Below are positions 49,510-58,755 of a stretch of 64,000 bases of DNA, piece by piece. This stretch comes from Bacillus sp. ISL-18. Its GTDB lineage: Bacteria; Bacillota; Bacilli; Bacillales; Cytobacillaceae. Below the pieces are notes generated by a model. That model did no database searches, was not told the DNA's origin, and saw only the letters and a list, made by a program, of their open reading frames with translations. Each line of letters begins with the position of its first letter. Positions within the stretch are counted from its first letter, which is position 1. The DNA lies in the NCBI RefSeq assembly GCF_018613415.1, contig NZ_JAGGQG010000014.1:124001-188000 (forward strand). Reading direction: 5' to 3'. A program made the translations under genes and the position numbers.

Positions 49510-51018
49510 ATGAGCATCAAAGCTGAAGAAATCAGTGCCCTGATTAAATCACAAATTGAAAACTATCAGGCAGAAATTCAAGTGAGTGATGTTGGTACAG
49601 TTATCTCAATTGGTGACGGTATCGCTCGTGTTCATGGCCTCGACAATGTTATGGCCGGAGAACTTGTTGAATTTGCAAACGGCGTTATGGGTATGGCACA
49701 AAACCTTGAAGAAAATAACGTCGGTATTATCATCCTTGGACCTTTCACAGATATTCGTGAGGGAGACGAGGTTCGCCGCACAGGCCGTATCATGGAGGTT
49801 CCAGTAGGTGAAGCGCTAATCGGACGTGTTGTAAACTCATTAGGACAGCCAGTTGATGGCATGGGTCCAATCAATACAACAAAAACTCGCCCAATTGAAG
49901 CAGTAGCTCCTGGCGTTATGGCTCGTAAATCCGTTCATGAGCCGCTTCAAACAGGGATTAAAGCGATTGACGCACTTGTTCCAATCGGTCGCGGTCAGCG
50001 TGAATTAATCATCGGTGACCGTCAAACAGGTAAAACATCTGTTGCGATCGACACCATCTTAAACCAAAAAGGTCAAAACATGATCTGTATCTATGTTGCC
50101 ATTGGTCAAAAGGAATCAACTGTTCGTAACGCGGTTGAAACTCTTCGTAAATATGGCGCATTAGAATACTCAATCGTTGTAACAGCTTCTGCATCACAAC
50201 CTGCACCGCTATTATACCTAGCTCCATACGCGGGTGTTGCAATGGCAGAAGAGTTTATGTATGACGGCAAGCACGTTTTAATCGTATACGATGACCTTTC
50301 AAAACAAGCTGCTGCATACCGTGAGCTTTCCTTGTTACTACGCCGTCCTCCAGGTCGTGAGGCATATCCAGGGGATGTATTCTACTTACACAGCCGTTTG
50401 TTAGAACGTGCATGTAAAATTAATGATACTCTTGGTGCTGGTTCCATTACAGCATTACCATTTATTGAAACACAAGCAGGTGACGTTTCTGCTTATATAC
50501 CAACAAACGTTATCTCCATCACGGATGGACAAATTTTCTTACAATCTGACCTTTTCTTCTCCGGTGTTCGCCCGGCGATCAACGCAGGTCTTTCCGTATC
50601 ACGTGTAGGTGGATCGGCGCAAATCAAAGCGATGAAGAAGGTTGCAGGTACACTGCGTCTTGACCTTGCTTCATACCGTGAATTAGAAGCATTTGCTCAG
50701 TTCGGTTCTGACCTTGATAAAGCAACACAAGCGAAGCTGAACCGTGGTGCTCGTACGGTTGAAGTTCTAAAGCAAGATCTTCACAAGCCGCTTACGGTTG
50801 AAAAGCAAGTTGTAATCCTTTATGCATTAACACGCGGTTTCCTTGATGATGTTCCATTACAGGATGTACGCCGCTTTGAATCTGAATTCCATAACTGGTT
50901 AGACCACAACCGCAAAGAATTGTTAGACCATATTACCAAAACGAAGGATCTTCCTTCTGATGAGGATATGGCTTCTGCAATCAACGACTTCAAAAAGACG
51001 TTTGCAGTTTCTGAATAA
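49510..51018 (+). CDS. atpA: ATP synthase F1 subunit alpha
   Basis: A 502-residue non-catalytic nucleotide-binding subunit. Walker A is GDRQTGKTS near 169-177; the arginine finger lies in PAINAGLSVSRVGGSAQ near 365. The ATG at 49510 (MSIKAEEISALIK) gives exactly the B. subtilis length; GTG 49501 overlaps the ribosome site AGGGGTGA. Confidence 0.97.
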   Translation: MSIKAEEISALIKSQIENYQAEIQVSDVGTVISIGDGIARVHGLDNVMAGELVEFANGVMGMAQNLEENNVGIIILGPFTDIREGDEVRRTGRIMEVPVGEALIGRVVNSLGQPVDGMGPINTTKTRPIEAVAPGVMARKSVHEPLQTGIKAIDALVPIGRGQRELIIGDRQTGKTSVAIDTILNQKGQNMICIYVAIGQKESTVRNAVETLRKYGALEYSIVVTASASQPAPLLYLAPYAGVAMAEEFMYDGKHVLIVYDDLSKQAAAYRELSLLLRRPPGREAYPGDVFYLHSRLLERACKINDTLGAGSITALPFIETQAGDVSAYIPTNVISITDGQIFLQSDLFFSGVRPAINAGLSVSRVGGSAQIKAMKKVAGTLRLDLASYRELEAFAQFGSDLDKATQAKLNRGARTVEVLKQDLHKPLTVEKQVVILYALTRGFLDDVPLQDVRRFESEFHNWLDHNRKELLDHITKTKDLPSDEDMASAINDFKKTFAVSE

Positions 51019-51038
51019 TAGGGTCTGACATATTGAGG

Positions 51039-51074
51039 GGTTTAGGGCGTGCGGTCCGCCGCACGGCCTAAACC
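51039..51074 (+). other. Strong intercistronic hairpin between atpA and atpG
   Basis: GGTTTAGG-G-CGTGCGG pairs with CCGCACG-G-CCTAAACC around TCCG: 15 pairs with one G-G mismatch. No T-run follows, so it is a stabilising or processing structure rather than a terminator. A weaker hairpin, GGGAATA/TATTCCC, lies between atpG and atpD (about 52038-52060). Confidence 0.8.
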
Positions 51075-51106
51075 AGACATTCTTTGAAAAAGGGTGGTGA
51101 GAACCT

Positions 51107-51964
51107 ATGGCTTCATTACGTGATATAAAACAGCGTATTACTTCAACAAAAAAGACGAGTCAAATCACAAAAGCGATGGAGATGACTTCGGCTGCTAAAT
51201 GGAACCGCGGTGTTGTAAATGCGAAAGCATTTGTACCTTACATGGAGAAGATCCAGGAAGTAACAGCGTCGATTGCAATTGGCTCTAAAGGTGTGAATCA
51301 CCCGATGCTAAAAGCTCGTCCAGTTAAAAAGACCGGTTATATTGTCATTACATCTGACCGTGGCCTTGCTGGTGCATTCAACAGTAACGTCATCCGCCGA
51401 GTGACCCAAACCATTCAAAGCCGTCACCAATCGAATGATGAGTTCGCGATTATTACGATTGGCCGTGTAGGCCGTGACTTTTTCGTAAAGCGCGGTATGA
51501 ATGTAGCGCAGGAGATCGTCGGCGTATCTGATCAGCCAAACTTTAGTGATATTAAAGACCTAACTAGTTCAACGGTCGGTATGTTTGAAGATGGAACCTT
51601 TGATGAATTATATGTGTTTTACAACCATTATATAAGTGCGATTTCTCAAGAGGTTACGGAGAAGAAACTGCTTCCATTAACGGATTTAACAACTTCTTCA
51701 AAGCTCACTTCCTATGAATTTGAGCCATCTGCCGAAGAAATTTTGGAAGTTCTCCTGCCGCAATACGCAGAAAGCTTAATCTACGGCGCGCTGCTTGACA
51801 GTAAAGCAAGTGAACATGCCGCACGGATGACTGCGATGAGAAATGCTACCGATAATGCGAAAGAATTAATCAAAAACTATACATTGAGCTACAACCGTGC
51901 CCGCCAGGCATCGATTACCCAAGAAATTACTGAAATCGTTGGCGGTGCGGCTGCACTGGAATAG
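51107..51964 (+). CDS. atpG: ATP synthase F1 subunit gamma
   Basis: A 285-residue rotor shaft. N- and C-terminal helices (MASLRDIKQRITSTKKTSQITKAMEM; YNRARQASITQEITEIVGGA) form the coiled coil, flanking a Rossmann-like domain (TSDRGLAGAFN near 83). ATG follows AAGGGTGGTGAG. Confidence 0.96.
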   Translation: MASLRDIKQRITSTKKTSQITKAMEMTSAAKWNRGVVNAKAFVPYMEKIQEVTASIAIGSKGVNHPMLKARPVKKTGYIVITSDRGLAGAFNSNVIRRVTQTIQSRHQSNDEFAIITIGRVGRDFFVKRGMNVAQEIVGVSDQPNFSDIKDLTSSTVGMFEDGTFDELYVFYNHYISAISQEVTEKKLLPLTDLTTSSKLTSYEFEPSAEEILEVLLPQYAESLIYGALLDSKASEHAARMTAMRNATDNAKELIKNYTLSYNRARQASITQEITEIVGGAAALE

Positions 51965-52094
51965 TAGGTTTCTGGCTGCTCGGCCTTGAATTTTTGAAAA
52001 AAGAACCCTTTTGGGGTCTCAGATATAAGAAGTCGTGGGAATAAGTCCATTATTCCCGGACTCTTTTTGAAAGAGTAAGATAGGAGGGAACATG

Positions 52095-53516
52095 ATGAAC
52101 AAAGGACGCGTTCTTCAGATTATGGGTCCGGTTGTTGACGTAAAGTTCGAAAGCGGTCAGCTTCCTGAAATCCATAACGCATTGAAAATTGTAAACACAA
52201 CGCGTACTGAATCAGAAGTTGAGATCAACTTAACCCTTGAAGTAGCCCTTCATTTAGGTGATGATACAGTTCGTACAATTGCGATGTCTTCTACTGACGG
52301 TTTAACTCGTAATGCGGAAGTTGAAGATACTGGCAGACCAATTTCAGTACCAGTTGGCGACGTAACACTTGGCCGTGTATTCAACGTATTGGGAGATGCC
52401 ATTGACCTTAAAGAAGATATTCCAGCAAGTGCCCGCCGTGATTCGATTCACCGCGAAGCTCCAACGTTTGAAAATCTTTCGACTGAGGTTGAAATTCTCG
52501 AAACTGGAATTAAGGTAGTAGACCTTCTTGCACCATATATCAAGGGTGGTAAAATCGGTCTATTCGGTGGTGCCGGTGTAGGTAAAACCGTTTTAATCCA
52601 GGAATTAATCAATAACATCGCCCAAGAGCACAGCGGTATTTCCGTATTTGCTGGTGTTGGTGAGCGTACTCGTGAAGGTAATGACCTTTATCATGAAATG
52701 ACGGATTCAGGCGTTATCAAGCAAACGGCAATGGTATTTGGACAAATGAACGAGCCGCCAGGTGCACGTATGCGTGTAGCCTTGACTGGTTTAACAATGG
52801 CTGAATATTTCCGTGATGAACAAGGACAGGACGTTCTTTTCTTCATGGATAACATCTTCCGTTTCACACAAGCAGGTTCTGAGGTTTCCGCGCTACTTGG
52901 CCGTATGCCATCTGCGGTAGGTTACCAGCCAACGCTTGCAACCGAAATGGGTAAATTACAAGAGCGTATCACCTCAACTAACAAAGGTTCTGTTACATCA
53001 ATCCAGGCGATTTACGTACCAGCCGATGACTATACTGACCCGGCTCCGGCGACGACTTTCGCACACTTGGATGCAACAACAAACCTAGAGCGTAAACTTT
53101 CTGAGATGGGTATCTACCCAGCGGTGGATCCGCTTGCGTCCACTTCTCGTGCATTGTCACCTGAAATTGTTGGCGAAGAGCACTATAATGTAGCACGCCA
53201 AGTTCAATCAACATTACAACGTTACCGTGAATTACAGGATATCATTGCAATCCTTGGTATGGATGAACTTTCTGATGATGATAAGTTAGTGGTACTTCGT
53301 GCACGTCGTGTACAATTCTTCTTATCACAAAACTTCCACGTAGCAGAACAGTTCACTGGACAGCCAGGTTCCTATGTTCCTGTTAAGGAAACGGTTAAAG
53401 GTTTCAAGGAAATCCTTGAAGGTAAGTATGACCATCTTCCAGAAGATGCGTTCCGTTTAGTTGGACGTATTGAAGAAGTGGTTGAGGCCGGAAAACGCTT
53501 GGGTGTAGAAGCTTAA
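52095..53516 (+). CDS. atpD: ATP synthase F1 subunit beta
   Basis: A 473-residue catalytic subunit. Walker A is GGAGVGKTVL near 151-160, the catalytic Glu is in GERTREGNDL near 187, and DELSDDDK is the DELSEED-type lever near 390. ATG 52095 is preferred over 52092 by spacing from TAGGAGGG and by length equality with B. subtilis. Confidence 0.97.
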   Translation: MNKGRVLQIMGPVVDVKFESGQLPEIHNALKIVNTTRTESEVEINLTLEVALHLGDDTVRTIAMSSTDGLTRNAEVEDTGRPISVPVGDVTLGRVFNVLGDAIDLKEDIPASARRDSIHREAPTFENLSTEVEILETGIKVVDLLAPYIKGGKIGLFGGAGVGKTVLIQELINNIAQEHSGISVFAGVGERTREGNDLYHEMTDSGVIKQTAMVFGQMNEPPGARMRVALTGLTMAEYFRDEQGQDVLFFMDNIFRFTQAGSEVSALLGRMPSAVGYQPTLATEMGKLQERITSTNKGSVTSIQAIYVPADDYTDPAPATTFAHLDATTNLERKLSEMGIYPAVDPLASTSRALSPEIVGEEHYNVARQVQSTLQRYRELQDIIAILGMDELSDDDKLVVLRARRVQFFLSQNFHVAEQFTGQPGSYVPVKETVKGFKEILEGKYDHLPEDAFRLVGRIEEVVEAGKRLGVEA

Positions 53517-53537
53517 AGTTTGCCAGGAGGGTAAAAA

Positions 53538-53945
53538 ATGAAGACGGTAAAAGTCAGTGTTGTTACTCCCGATGGCCCGGTGTATGATTCTGAAGTAGAG
53601 ATGGTAAGTACCAAGGCTAAGAGTGGTGAGCTGGGCATTTTGCCTGGTCACATTCCGTTGGTTGCTCCGCTTGCAATTAGTGCGGTTCGTTTGAAAAAGG
53701 GTGGGAAAACGGATTACGTCGCTGTTAGCGGTGGATTCCTAGAGGTCCGTCCTGATCAGGTGACTATTTTGGCGCAATCAGCTGAATTAGCCTCTGATAT
53801 TGACGTGGAACGCGCTTTAAAAGCGAAGGAGCGTGCTGAGCAGCGCATGCATGAGCAGCGTGCTGAGCATACGGATTTCAGACGTGCTGAGCTTGCCTTG
53901 CAGCGTGCCATCAATCGCCTCGCCGTATCGGAAAAAAAATTATAG
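53538..53945 (+). CDS. atpC: ATP synthase F1 subunit epsilon
   Basis: A 135-residue regulatory rotor subunit: N-terminal beta sandwich (GELGILPGHIPLVAPL near 35) and C-terminal helical hairpin (ERALKAKERAEQRM ...). ATG follows AGGAGGG. Last gene of the operon, before a strong terminator. Confidence 0.96.
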   Translation: MKTVKVSVVTPDGPVYDSEVEMVSTKAKSGELGILPGHIPLVAPLAISAVRLKKGGKTDYVAVSGGFLEVRPDQVTILAQSAELASDIDVERALKAKERAEQRMHEQRAEHTDFRRAELALQRAINRLAVSEKKL

Positions 53946-53956
53946 ATAGATCGAAA

Positions 53957-53998
53957 AACCCTTCTGGTGTTTGTGCCAGGAGGGTTTTTTTTATTTTT
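53957..53998 (+). terminator. atp operon terminator
   Basis: AACCCTTCTGG (53957-53967) pairs with CCAGGAGGGTT (53976-53986), then eight T. Confidence 0.92.
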
Positions 53999-54361
53999 AT
54001 CGACCAAATGGTCAAGGAAAAAAATTATTAAATAAATAACTTTTTTGCTGTCAGAGAACTTGAACCTATGGTATTTTAGACAAATAAAGAAATATTCTAC
54101 AATACCAATTTCGATAGTCGAAAAATAGTAACAAAAGAGTTTACCATTCTGCAATAAATTGTTTGAAAGTTTTAGCTATTTCGATATTGACGATAAACGT
54201 TATAACATGTAATAATATATTATAATACAACAGGTAATAAACACAGACAGGATAGGTCGAAGGAGGATGAACAAAAAGTTTATACAGTTTAGTTTAGTTC
54301 TTTGTGAAAGCGGTTTAAAAAGCCTTTTGCCATGAGAGTGAATTTACTGGGGGGAATGTAT
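53999..54361 (+). promoter_or_regulatory. frl-type operon upstream region with operator
   Basis: This AT-rich spacer holds TTGACG (54187-54192), 17 bp, TAATAA (54210-54215), and a further TATAAT at 54221-54226. TATAACAT (54201-54208) is identical to the left half of the palindrome before frlC (61195-61202); the right half here is degenerate (ATATATTA). No gene is seen. Confidence 0.5.
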
Positions 54362-55639
54362 GTGAAACGTTGGTTTAGTTTAGCTATCAGTATTTTAATC
54401 GTTATGTCATTAATAATCGGTTGTTCCTCAAAAAGCACTACTTCAAAATCAAAAGATGGAAAGACTACGATCACCTTTTTTTACCGTTGGCCAAATGAGC
54501 CATACAAGTCCTATTTTAAGAGTGTTATTGCCGATTTTGAAAAACAAAACCCTAACATTAAAGTCGAAGAGGTAACCGCATTAAACGACGACTATAAGCA
54601 AAAAGCAAATGTTCTTCTGGGAAGCCAGAATCCACCTGATGTATTTTTTAGCTGGGCTGGAGAATATGGACAAAAGTTTATTAGAGATGGTGTGGCGTTA
54701 GATCTGACAAAATATTATCAAGAGGACACTAAGTGGTCTGACCAGTTAATCAGTTCACAAGTAGACTTCTTTAAGAAGGATGACAAGGTCTATGGAGTAC
54801 CGCTTTTTACAGACAGCAAGCTGTTCTTCTACAACAAAGATCTATTTGATAAGTTGGGTCTGAAGGCTCCAACTACATGGGATGAGTTCATGAACGTATT
54901 GGCAACGATTAAAAAGAGTGGAACAACGCCAATCATCTTGGGAAATAAATCGCCTTGGGCTGCTGCTCACTATGTAACAGCTTTGAATCAGCGTTTAGTT
55001 CCTAAGGAAGTGCTGGACAAAGATCTTAGTTATCAGGGGGCTAAGTTTACCGACCCTGGATATGTAGAAGCTTTAAAGAAATTAAATGAATTAAGACCCT
55101 ATTTTAATGACGATCCAAATGCAGTTGCACACGATGAAGCAAGAGGCCTATTCTTGGGCGGAAAAGCAGCCATCACATTCCTAGAAACACAGGAAATTAC
55201 GTATATGAAAGATGCAACCTTTAAATGGGATACCTTTAAGGTACCAACGATTGACGGGGCAAAAGGGGATCAGGGTGGTTTAATCGGCGCACCTGAAGGC
55301 TTTATGGTTCACAGTAAATCTGCTCATCCGAAAGAAGCAATGGCGTTCTTGAAGTTTATGACGTCTAAGGCAAATGGCGAAAAGTTAATTAAAGATACTG
55401 GATTAGCCAGCACAGTGGTTGACGCAGTCAATGAGAATAGCGCGACGAAAGAAGAAGTTAAAGCAATGGATTTAATTAAGGAACAGAAAAATATGCTGAT
55501 CTGGACGGATAGTGCGTTAGACAGCCGCATTTTCAAACCATATGGTGATGGAGTACAGACGATGCTTGGCGGCGGAATGAAGCCTGCCGATGTTATGAAG
55601 AGTGTTCAAGAAGCAGCAAAACAAGTGAATAACAAGTAG
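54362..55639 (+). CDS. ABC transporter sugar/fructosamine-binding lipoprotein (FrlO-like)
   Basis: A 425-residue family 1 extracellular solute-binding protein. The N-terminal signal ends in lipobox LIIGC (Cys near 19-20), so it is anchored outside the membrane. Recognisable are TTITFFYRWPNEPYKSYF and the hinge/ligand motifs PDVFFSWAGEYG and YGVPLFTDSKLFFYNKDLF. By context (two permeases, deglycases, FrlD-like kinase) it should bind fructosamines or a related amino-sugar conjugate. The start is GTG 54362, 7 bases after GGGGGG; ATG 54356 abuts that site. Confidence 0.87.
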   Translation: MKRWFSLAISILIVMSLIIGCSSKSTTSKSKDGKTTITFFYRWPNEPYKSYFKSVIADFEKQNPNIKVEEVTALNDDYKQKANVLLGSQNPPDVFFSWAGEYGQKFIRDGVALDLTKYYQEDTKWSDQLISSQVDFFKKDDKVYGVPLFTDSKLFFYNKDLFDKLGLKAPTTWDEFMNVLATIKKSGTTPIILGNKSPWAAAHYVTALNQRLVPKEVLDKDLSYQGAKFTDPGYVEALKKLNELRPYFNDDPNAVAHDEARGLFLGGKAAITFLETQEITYMKDATFKWDTFKVPTIDGAKGDQGGLIGAPEGFMVHSKSAHPKEAMAFLKFMTSKANGEKLIKDTGLASTVVDAVNENSATKEEVKAMDLIKEQKNMLIWTDSALDSRIFKPYGDGVQTMLGGGMKPADVMKSVQEAAKQVNNK

Positions 55640-55663
55640 TAGGAACTGCAAATCTATCACAGG

Positions 55664-55702
55664 TGCCGGTTAAGAGAGACAACAACTCCCTTTTAACCGG
55701 CA
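55664..55702 (+). other. Intercistronic hairpin after the binding-protein gene
   Basis: TGCCGGTTAA (55664-55673) pairs perfectly with TTAACCGGCA (55693-55702). With no T-run it probably protects the upstream mRNA 3' end, allowing more binding protein than permease. Confidence 0.7.
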
Positions 55703-55738
55703 AAATGCTCAATGACTTTGTTGTTTGGGGGGGTTAAG

Positions 55739-56614
55739 ATGCGCGAGAAAAGAATGGTCCCAATTCTTTACATGGCACCTGCCTTAATTATGCTGGCCTT
55801 ATTTGTATACTATCCATTAGTTCGAAATGTCGTAAATGGCTTTTATGAATGGAACCCATTTACATCAGATAGAAGCTTTGTTTTTCTAGATAATTATCTG
55901 CGGCTCTTTAAAGATCCTGTTTTTTACAAAGTGTTAAAAAACAATATGCTATACGCGGTGATCTCAGTGATTATGCAGGTTGGGCTTGGGTTAGTGATTG
56001 CAGCGGTACTGGAAGATAAGATTTTTAGGAGATTTTCTACCTTCTTCCGGACAACATTTTTCATCCCCGTTCTCATCTCGATGACGGTTATCGGAATCCT
56101 ATTTAGTTTTATTTACAATCCCGAAGTAGGACTGCTCAACAGTTTCTTACGACTAATCGGACTAGGGAATTTGGCAGAGGGCTGGCTGGGCAACCCGAAA
56201 ACAGCGATTTATGCAGTCATTTTTGTCTCTCAATGGCAAAGTATTGGCTATGCGGTCATGCTGTATGTCTTAGCCGTTCAGAAGGTTCCAGGAGAATTAT
56301 ATGAAGCGGCTACCATCGATGGGGCCGGGAAGATTCGTACATTCTTCAGCATTACGGTTCCACAAGTAAAAGAAATGACCTTTGTTCTATTAATCTATAC
56401 TGTGACGGGCTCGTTCTTAGTTTTTAGTGAGGTATATGTATTAACGAGTGGTGGTCCGGGGAACTCATCACAGGTTTTTAGTACATATCTCTATCAAAAA
56501 GCGTTTATTGATAATGAACCAGGATTTGCTTCAGCAATCGCAAACGTGATTCTGGGTATCACGCTGATCTTTTATTTCGTGCAGAATAAATTCTTAAAAA
56601 CAGGGGAGGAGTAG
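55739..56614 (+). CDS. ABC transporter permease, first (FrlN-like)
   Basis: A 291-residue inner membrane permease of the MalF/UgpA type with six hydrophobic segments. The cytoplasmic EAA loop reads ELYEAATIDGAGKIRTFFSIT near 195-215, which docks the ATPase. ATG 55739 follows GGGGGGGTTAAG. It ends 2 bp before the second permease. Confidence 0.88.
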   Translation: MREKRMVPILYMAPALIMLALFVYYPLVRNVVNGFYEWNPFTSDRSFVFLDNYLRLFKDPVFYKVLKNNMLYAVISVIMQVGLGLVIAAVLEDKIFRRFSTFFRTTFFIPVLISMTVIGILFSFIYNPEVGLLNSFLRLIGLGNLAEGWLGNPKTAIYAVIFVSQWQSIGYAVMLYVLAVQKVPGELYEAATIDGAGKIRTFFSITVPQVKEMTFVLLIYTVTGSFLVFSEVYVLTSGGPGNSSQVFSTYLYQKAFIDNEPGFASAIANVILGITLIFYFVQNKFLKTGEE

Positions 56615-56616
56615 AA

Positions 56617-57531
56617 ATGAAGCTGGTGGAATCACAGGGAGATTCAGTGAGTCATGAACCAAAAATTGAAAAGCTGGCCGCGCTTAACTTGAAATCTAGT
56701 AAACGCAAATCGGGCTTTTCAGTCGTGGTCGGATTGATCTTCCTCTTTTTACTCCTTTACTTTGCAGCCATTGCCTATCCCTTGTTCTGGATGGTCATCA
56801 ACTCTTTTAAAACGACGGCTGCCATTTTTAACGACAGCTGGGGGCTTCCAAAAGAATGGCTGTTTTCGAATTATACGACGGCTTGGGAACAAGGGGTTTC
56901 CAGCTACTTCATGAACAGTTTGATCATCACTGGCGGGACCTGTTTGTTAACGGTCTTAGTAAGTGCTCTGTGTGCGTATGGTTTAACTCGTTTTCAAATC
57001 AAAGGTGGCAAGTTCCTGCTTTTGTTTGTTTCAGCGGGCCTGATGTTTTCTCCGCAAAGCAGTTTAATTCCGCTTTATGAGTTGGTTCAAAAACTGGGAC
57101 TCTTTGATACGTACTGGGCATTGATTCTAACGTTTACGGCCTACCGAATTCCTTTAACCGTACTGTTAATCCGTTCCTTTTTCCTATCGATCCCGAAAGA
57201 GTTAGAGGAATCTGCTTACCTTGATGGGGCTAACAGCTTTAAGGTGTTTACAAAAATATTCTTGCCAATGAGCAGACCGATTTTGTTCACGGGTGTGATT
57301 TTAACTGCTTACTATGCGTGGAATGAGTTTTTGTTTTCGATTCTCTTTATTCAATCAGAAGACGTTAAACCGATTACCTCTGGACTGTTAGTGTTTAAAG
57401 GTGCCTTGAGCACGAACTGGGGAGTGTTAATGGCAGGTTTGGTTATTTCCGCCATTCCGCTGATTGTCATCTTCCTCATGATGCAAAAATACTTTGTCCG
57501 CGGCTTAGCCGAGGGAAGTGTGAAGGGATAA
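56617..57531 (+). CDS. ABC transporter permease, second (FrlM-like)
   Basis: A 304-residue MalG/UgpE-type permease with an unusual 40-residue polar N-terminus, six membrane segments and the EAA loop ELEESAYLDGANSFKVFTKI near 196-216. No ABC ATPase gene is present in the locus, as for B. subtilis frl, whose transporter uses the shared ATPase MsmX; the same is inferred. ATG follows GGGGAGGAG. Confidence 0.88.
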   Translation: MKLVESQGDSVSHEPKIEKLAALNLKSSKRKSGFSVVVGLIFLFLLLYFAAIAYPLFWMVINSFKTTAAIFNDSWGLPKEWLFSNYTTAWEQGVSSYFMNSLIITGGTCLLTVLVSALCAYGLTRFQIKGGKFLLLFVSAGLMFSPQSSLIPLYELVQKLGLFDTYWALILTFTAYRIPLTVLLIRSFFLSIPKELEESAYLDGANSFKVFTKIFLPMSRPILFTGVILTAYYAWNEFLFSILFIQSEDVKPITSGLLVFKGALSTNWGVLMAGLVISAIPLIVIFLMMQKYFVRGLAEGSVKG

Positions 57532-57575
57532 TTTTTTTAAACTAGGTTCTGTTAACCGATATTGTTATTTATACT

Positions 57576-57643
57576 CTGTTGATTGGATCGGAAGGCGCCC
57601 CGGCCCCGCGGGTTTGCTGAGCGCCTGGAGAGGAAATCAACAG
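57576..57643. repeat. GC-rich inverted-repeat element before the first deglycase gene
   Basis: CTGTTGATT (57576-57584) and AATCAACAG (57635-57643) form a perfect 9-bp outer inverted repeat. Inside, AGGCGC and GCGCCT pair. The inner part (CGGAAGGCGCC ... GCGCCTGGAG) resembles the ends of the long repeats at 4336 and 16257. It sits in the permease-deglycase gap within the operon. Confidence 0.65.
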
Positions 57644-57685
57644 CCAAATTTAAGGCTTAAAAAATAATAATAGGGAGTGGACGCA

Positions 57686-58699
57686 ATGTTGAATTTTAGC
57701 AGAGAAAAGTATTTAAAGGTGACAGGTGGAGCCATCGGGCTGAGAGAAGAAATTGAAAGAGTAGTAGACCAAGTCTATCAAAAAGGCTTTAAAAACCTAT
57801 TCTTAATCGGATCCGGCGGAGCAGTCGCTACCTTCTATCCATTCGAATATATCGTGAACTCAACATCGACGATTCCAGCCTATGCAGAAATCGCCGCAGA
57901 ATTTGTTCTACAAAATAATAAACAGTTAAGTGAAGAATCACTAGTGATTCTATCCTCTCTATCAGGAACGACAGAGGAGACGGTTGCTGCAGCAAAATAC
58001 TGTAAAGAAAGAGGAGCAACGACGATTGGCATAACTGGTGAGTACAATAAGCCGCTTGCTGACACAGTAGACTTCCCATTAGTCAACTTTGCAGAAAATG
58101 ATTTTGCCAGTGATTCGAATCAATTGGTGCTCTTCCACCTTATTTTTAAACTGATGCATAAAAATGGTGATTTCCCTGAATATGAAAGATTTGCCTCACA
58201 GCTTGAAATCCTTCCGGAAAAGTTAATCGAGGCAAAAGAAAAATTTGAGCCGAAAGCAGAAGCGTTTGCGATTGTTTATAAGGATGAGCCGTACCATATG
58301 GTGGTTGGATCAGGAACCACCTGGGGCCGGGCCTACTCTTATGCGATGTGTGTATTGGAGGAAATGCAGTGGATTAAAACGAAATCGATCCATGCAGCGG
58401 AATTCTTCCATGGCACAATAGAATTGGTGGAAGAAGATACAAGCATGATTCTGTTAAAAGGGGAAGATGAAACTCGCCCACTGATGAATCGTGTGGAGCG
58501 GTTTGCTGAGCAGTATACGAAGAAATTGACGGTGCTTGATACGAAAGACTATGCGCTAGAGGGGATTAGTCTGGAATTTAGAAAGTATTTATCACCAATT
58601 GTTACGTCGACTCTTTTGCAAAGACTTAGTGTTCACCTCGAGGATAAGCGGAATCACTCGTTAGAGATTCGCAGATATTACCGCACAGTTGCATATTAA
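57686..58699 (+). CDS. SIS-domain sugar-amine phosphate deglycase (FrlB paralogue)
   Basis: A 337-residue protein of two SIS domains. NLFLIGSGGAVATFYP near 36 and VILSSLSGTTEETVAA near 90 are the first phosphosugar site; HAAEFFHGTIE near 235 carries the catalytic-region His/Glu. It matches the fructosamine-6-phosphate deglycase family, which splits a phosphorylated Amadori product to glucose 6-phosphate and an amine. It is clearly diverged from FrlB at 60078, so it may accept another conjugate (for example glucosamine- or alpha-linked). ATG 57686 follows AGGGAG at 8 bases. Confidence 0.85.
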   Translation: MLNFSREKYLKVTGGAIGLREEIERVVDQVYQKGFKNLFLIGSGGAVATFYPFEYIVNSTSTIPAYAEIAAEFVLQNNKQLSEESLVILSSLSGTTEETVAAAKYCKERGATTIGITGEYNKPLADTVDFPLVNFAENDFASDSNQLVLFHLIFKLMHKNGDFPEYERFASQLEILPEKLIEAKEKFEPKAEAFAIVYKDEPYHMVVGSGTTWGRAYSYAMCVLEEMQWIKTKSIHAAEFFHGTIELVEEDTSMILLKGEDETRPLMNRVERFAEQYTKKLTVLDTKDYALEGISLEFRKYLSPIVTSTLLQRLSVHLEDKRNHSLEIRRYYRTVAY

Positions 58700-58755
58700 A
58701 AAGTGTAAGGGAAAGAGGATATCTTTCCCTTCTTCACGAATGGGAGGGACAATTG

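Noticed and set aside
57710..57735. GGTGACAGG at the start of the first deglycase gene
   Set aside because: Only 9 of 13 bases match the dispersed repeat, so it is counted as coincidence.
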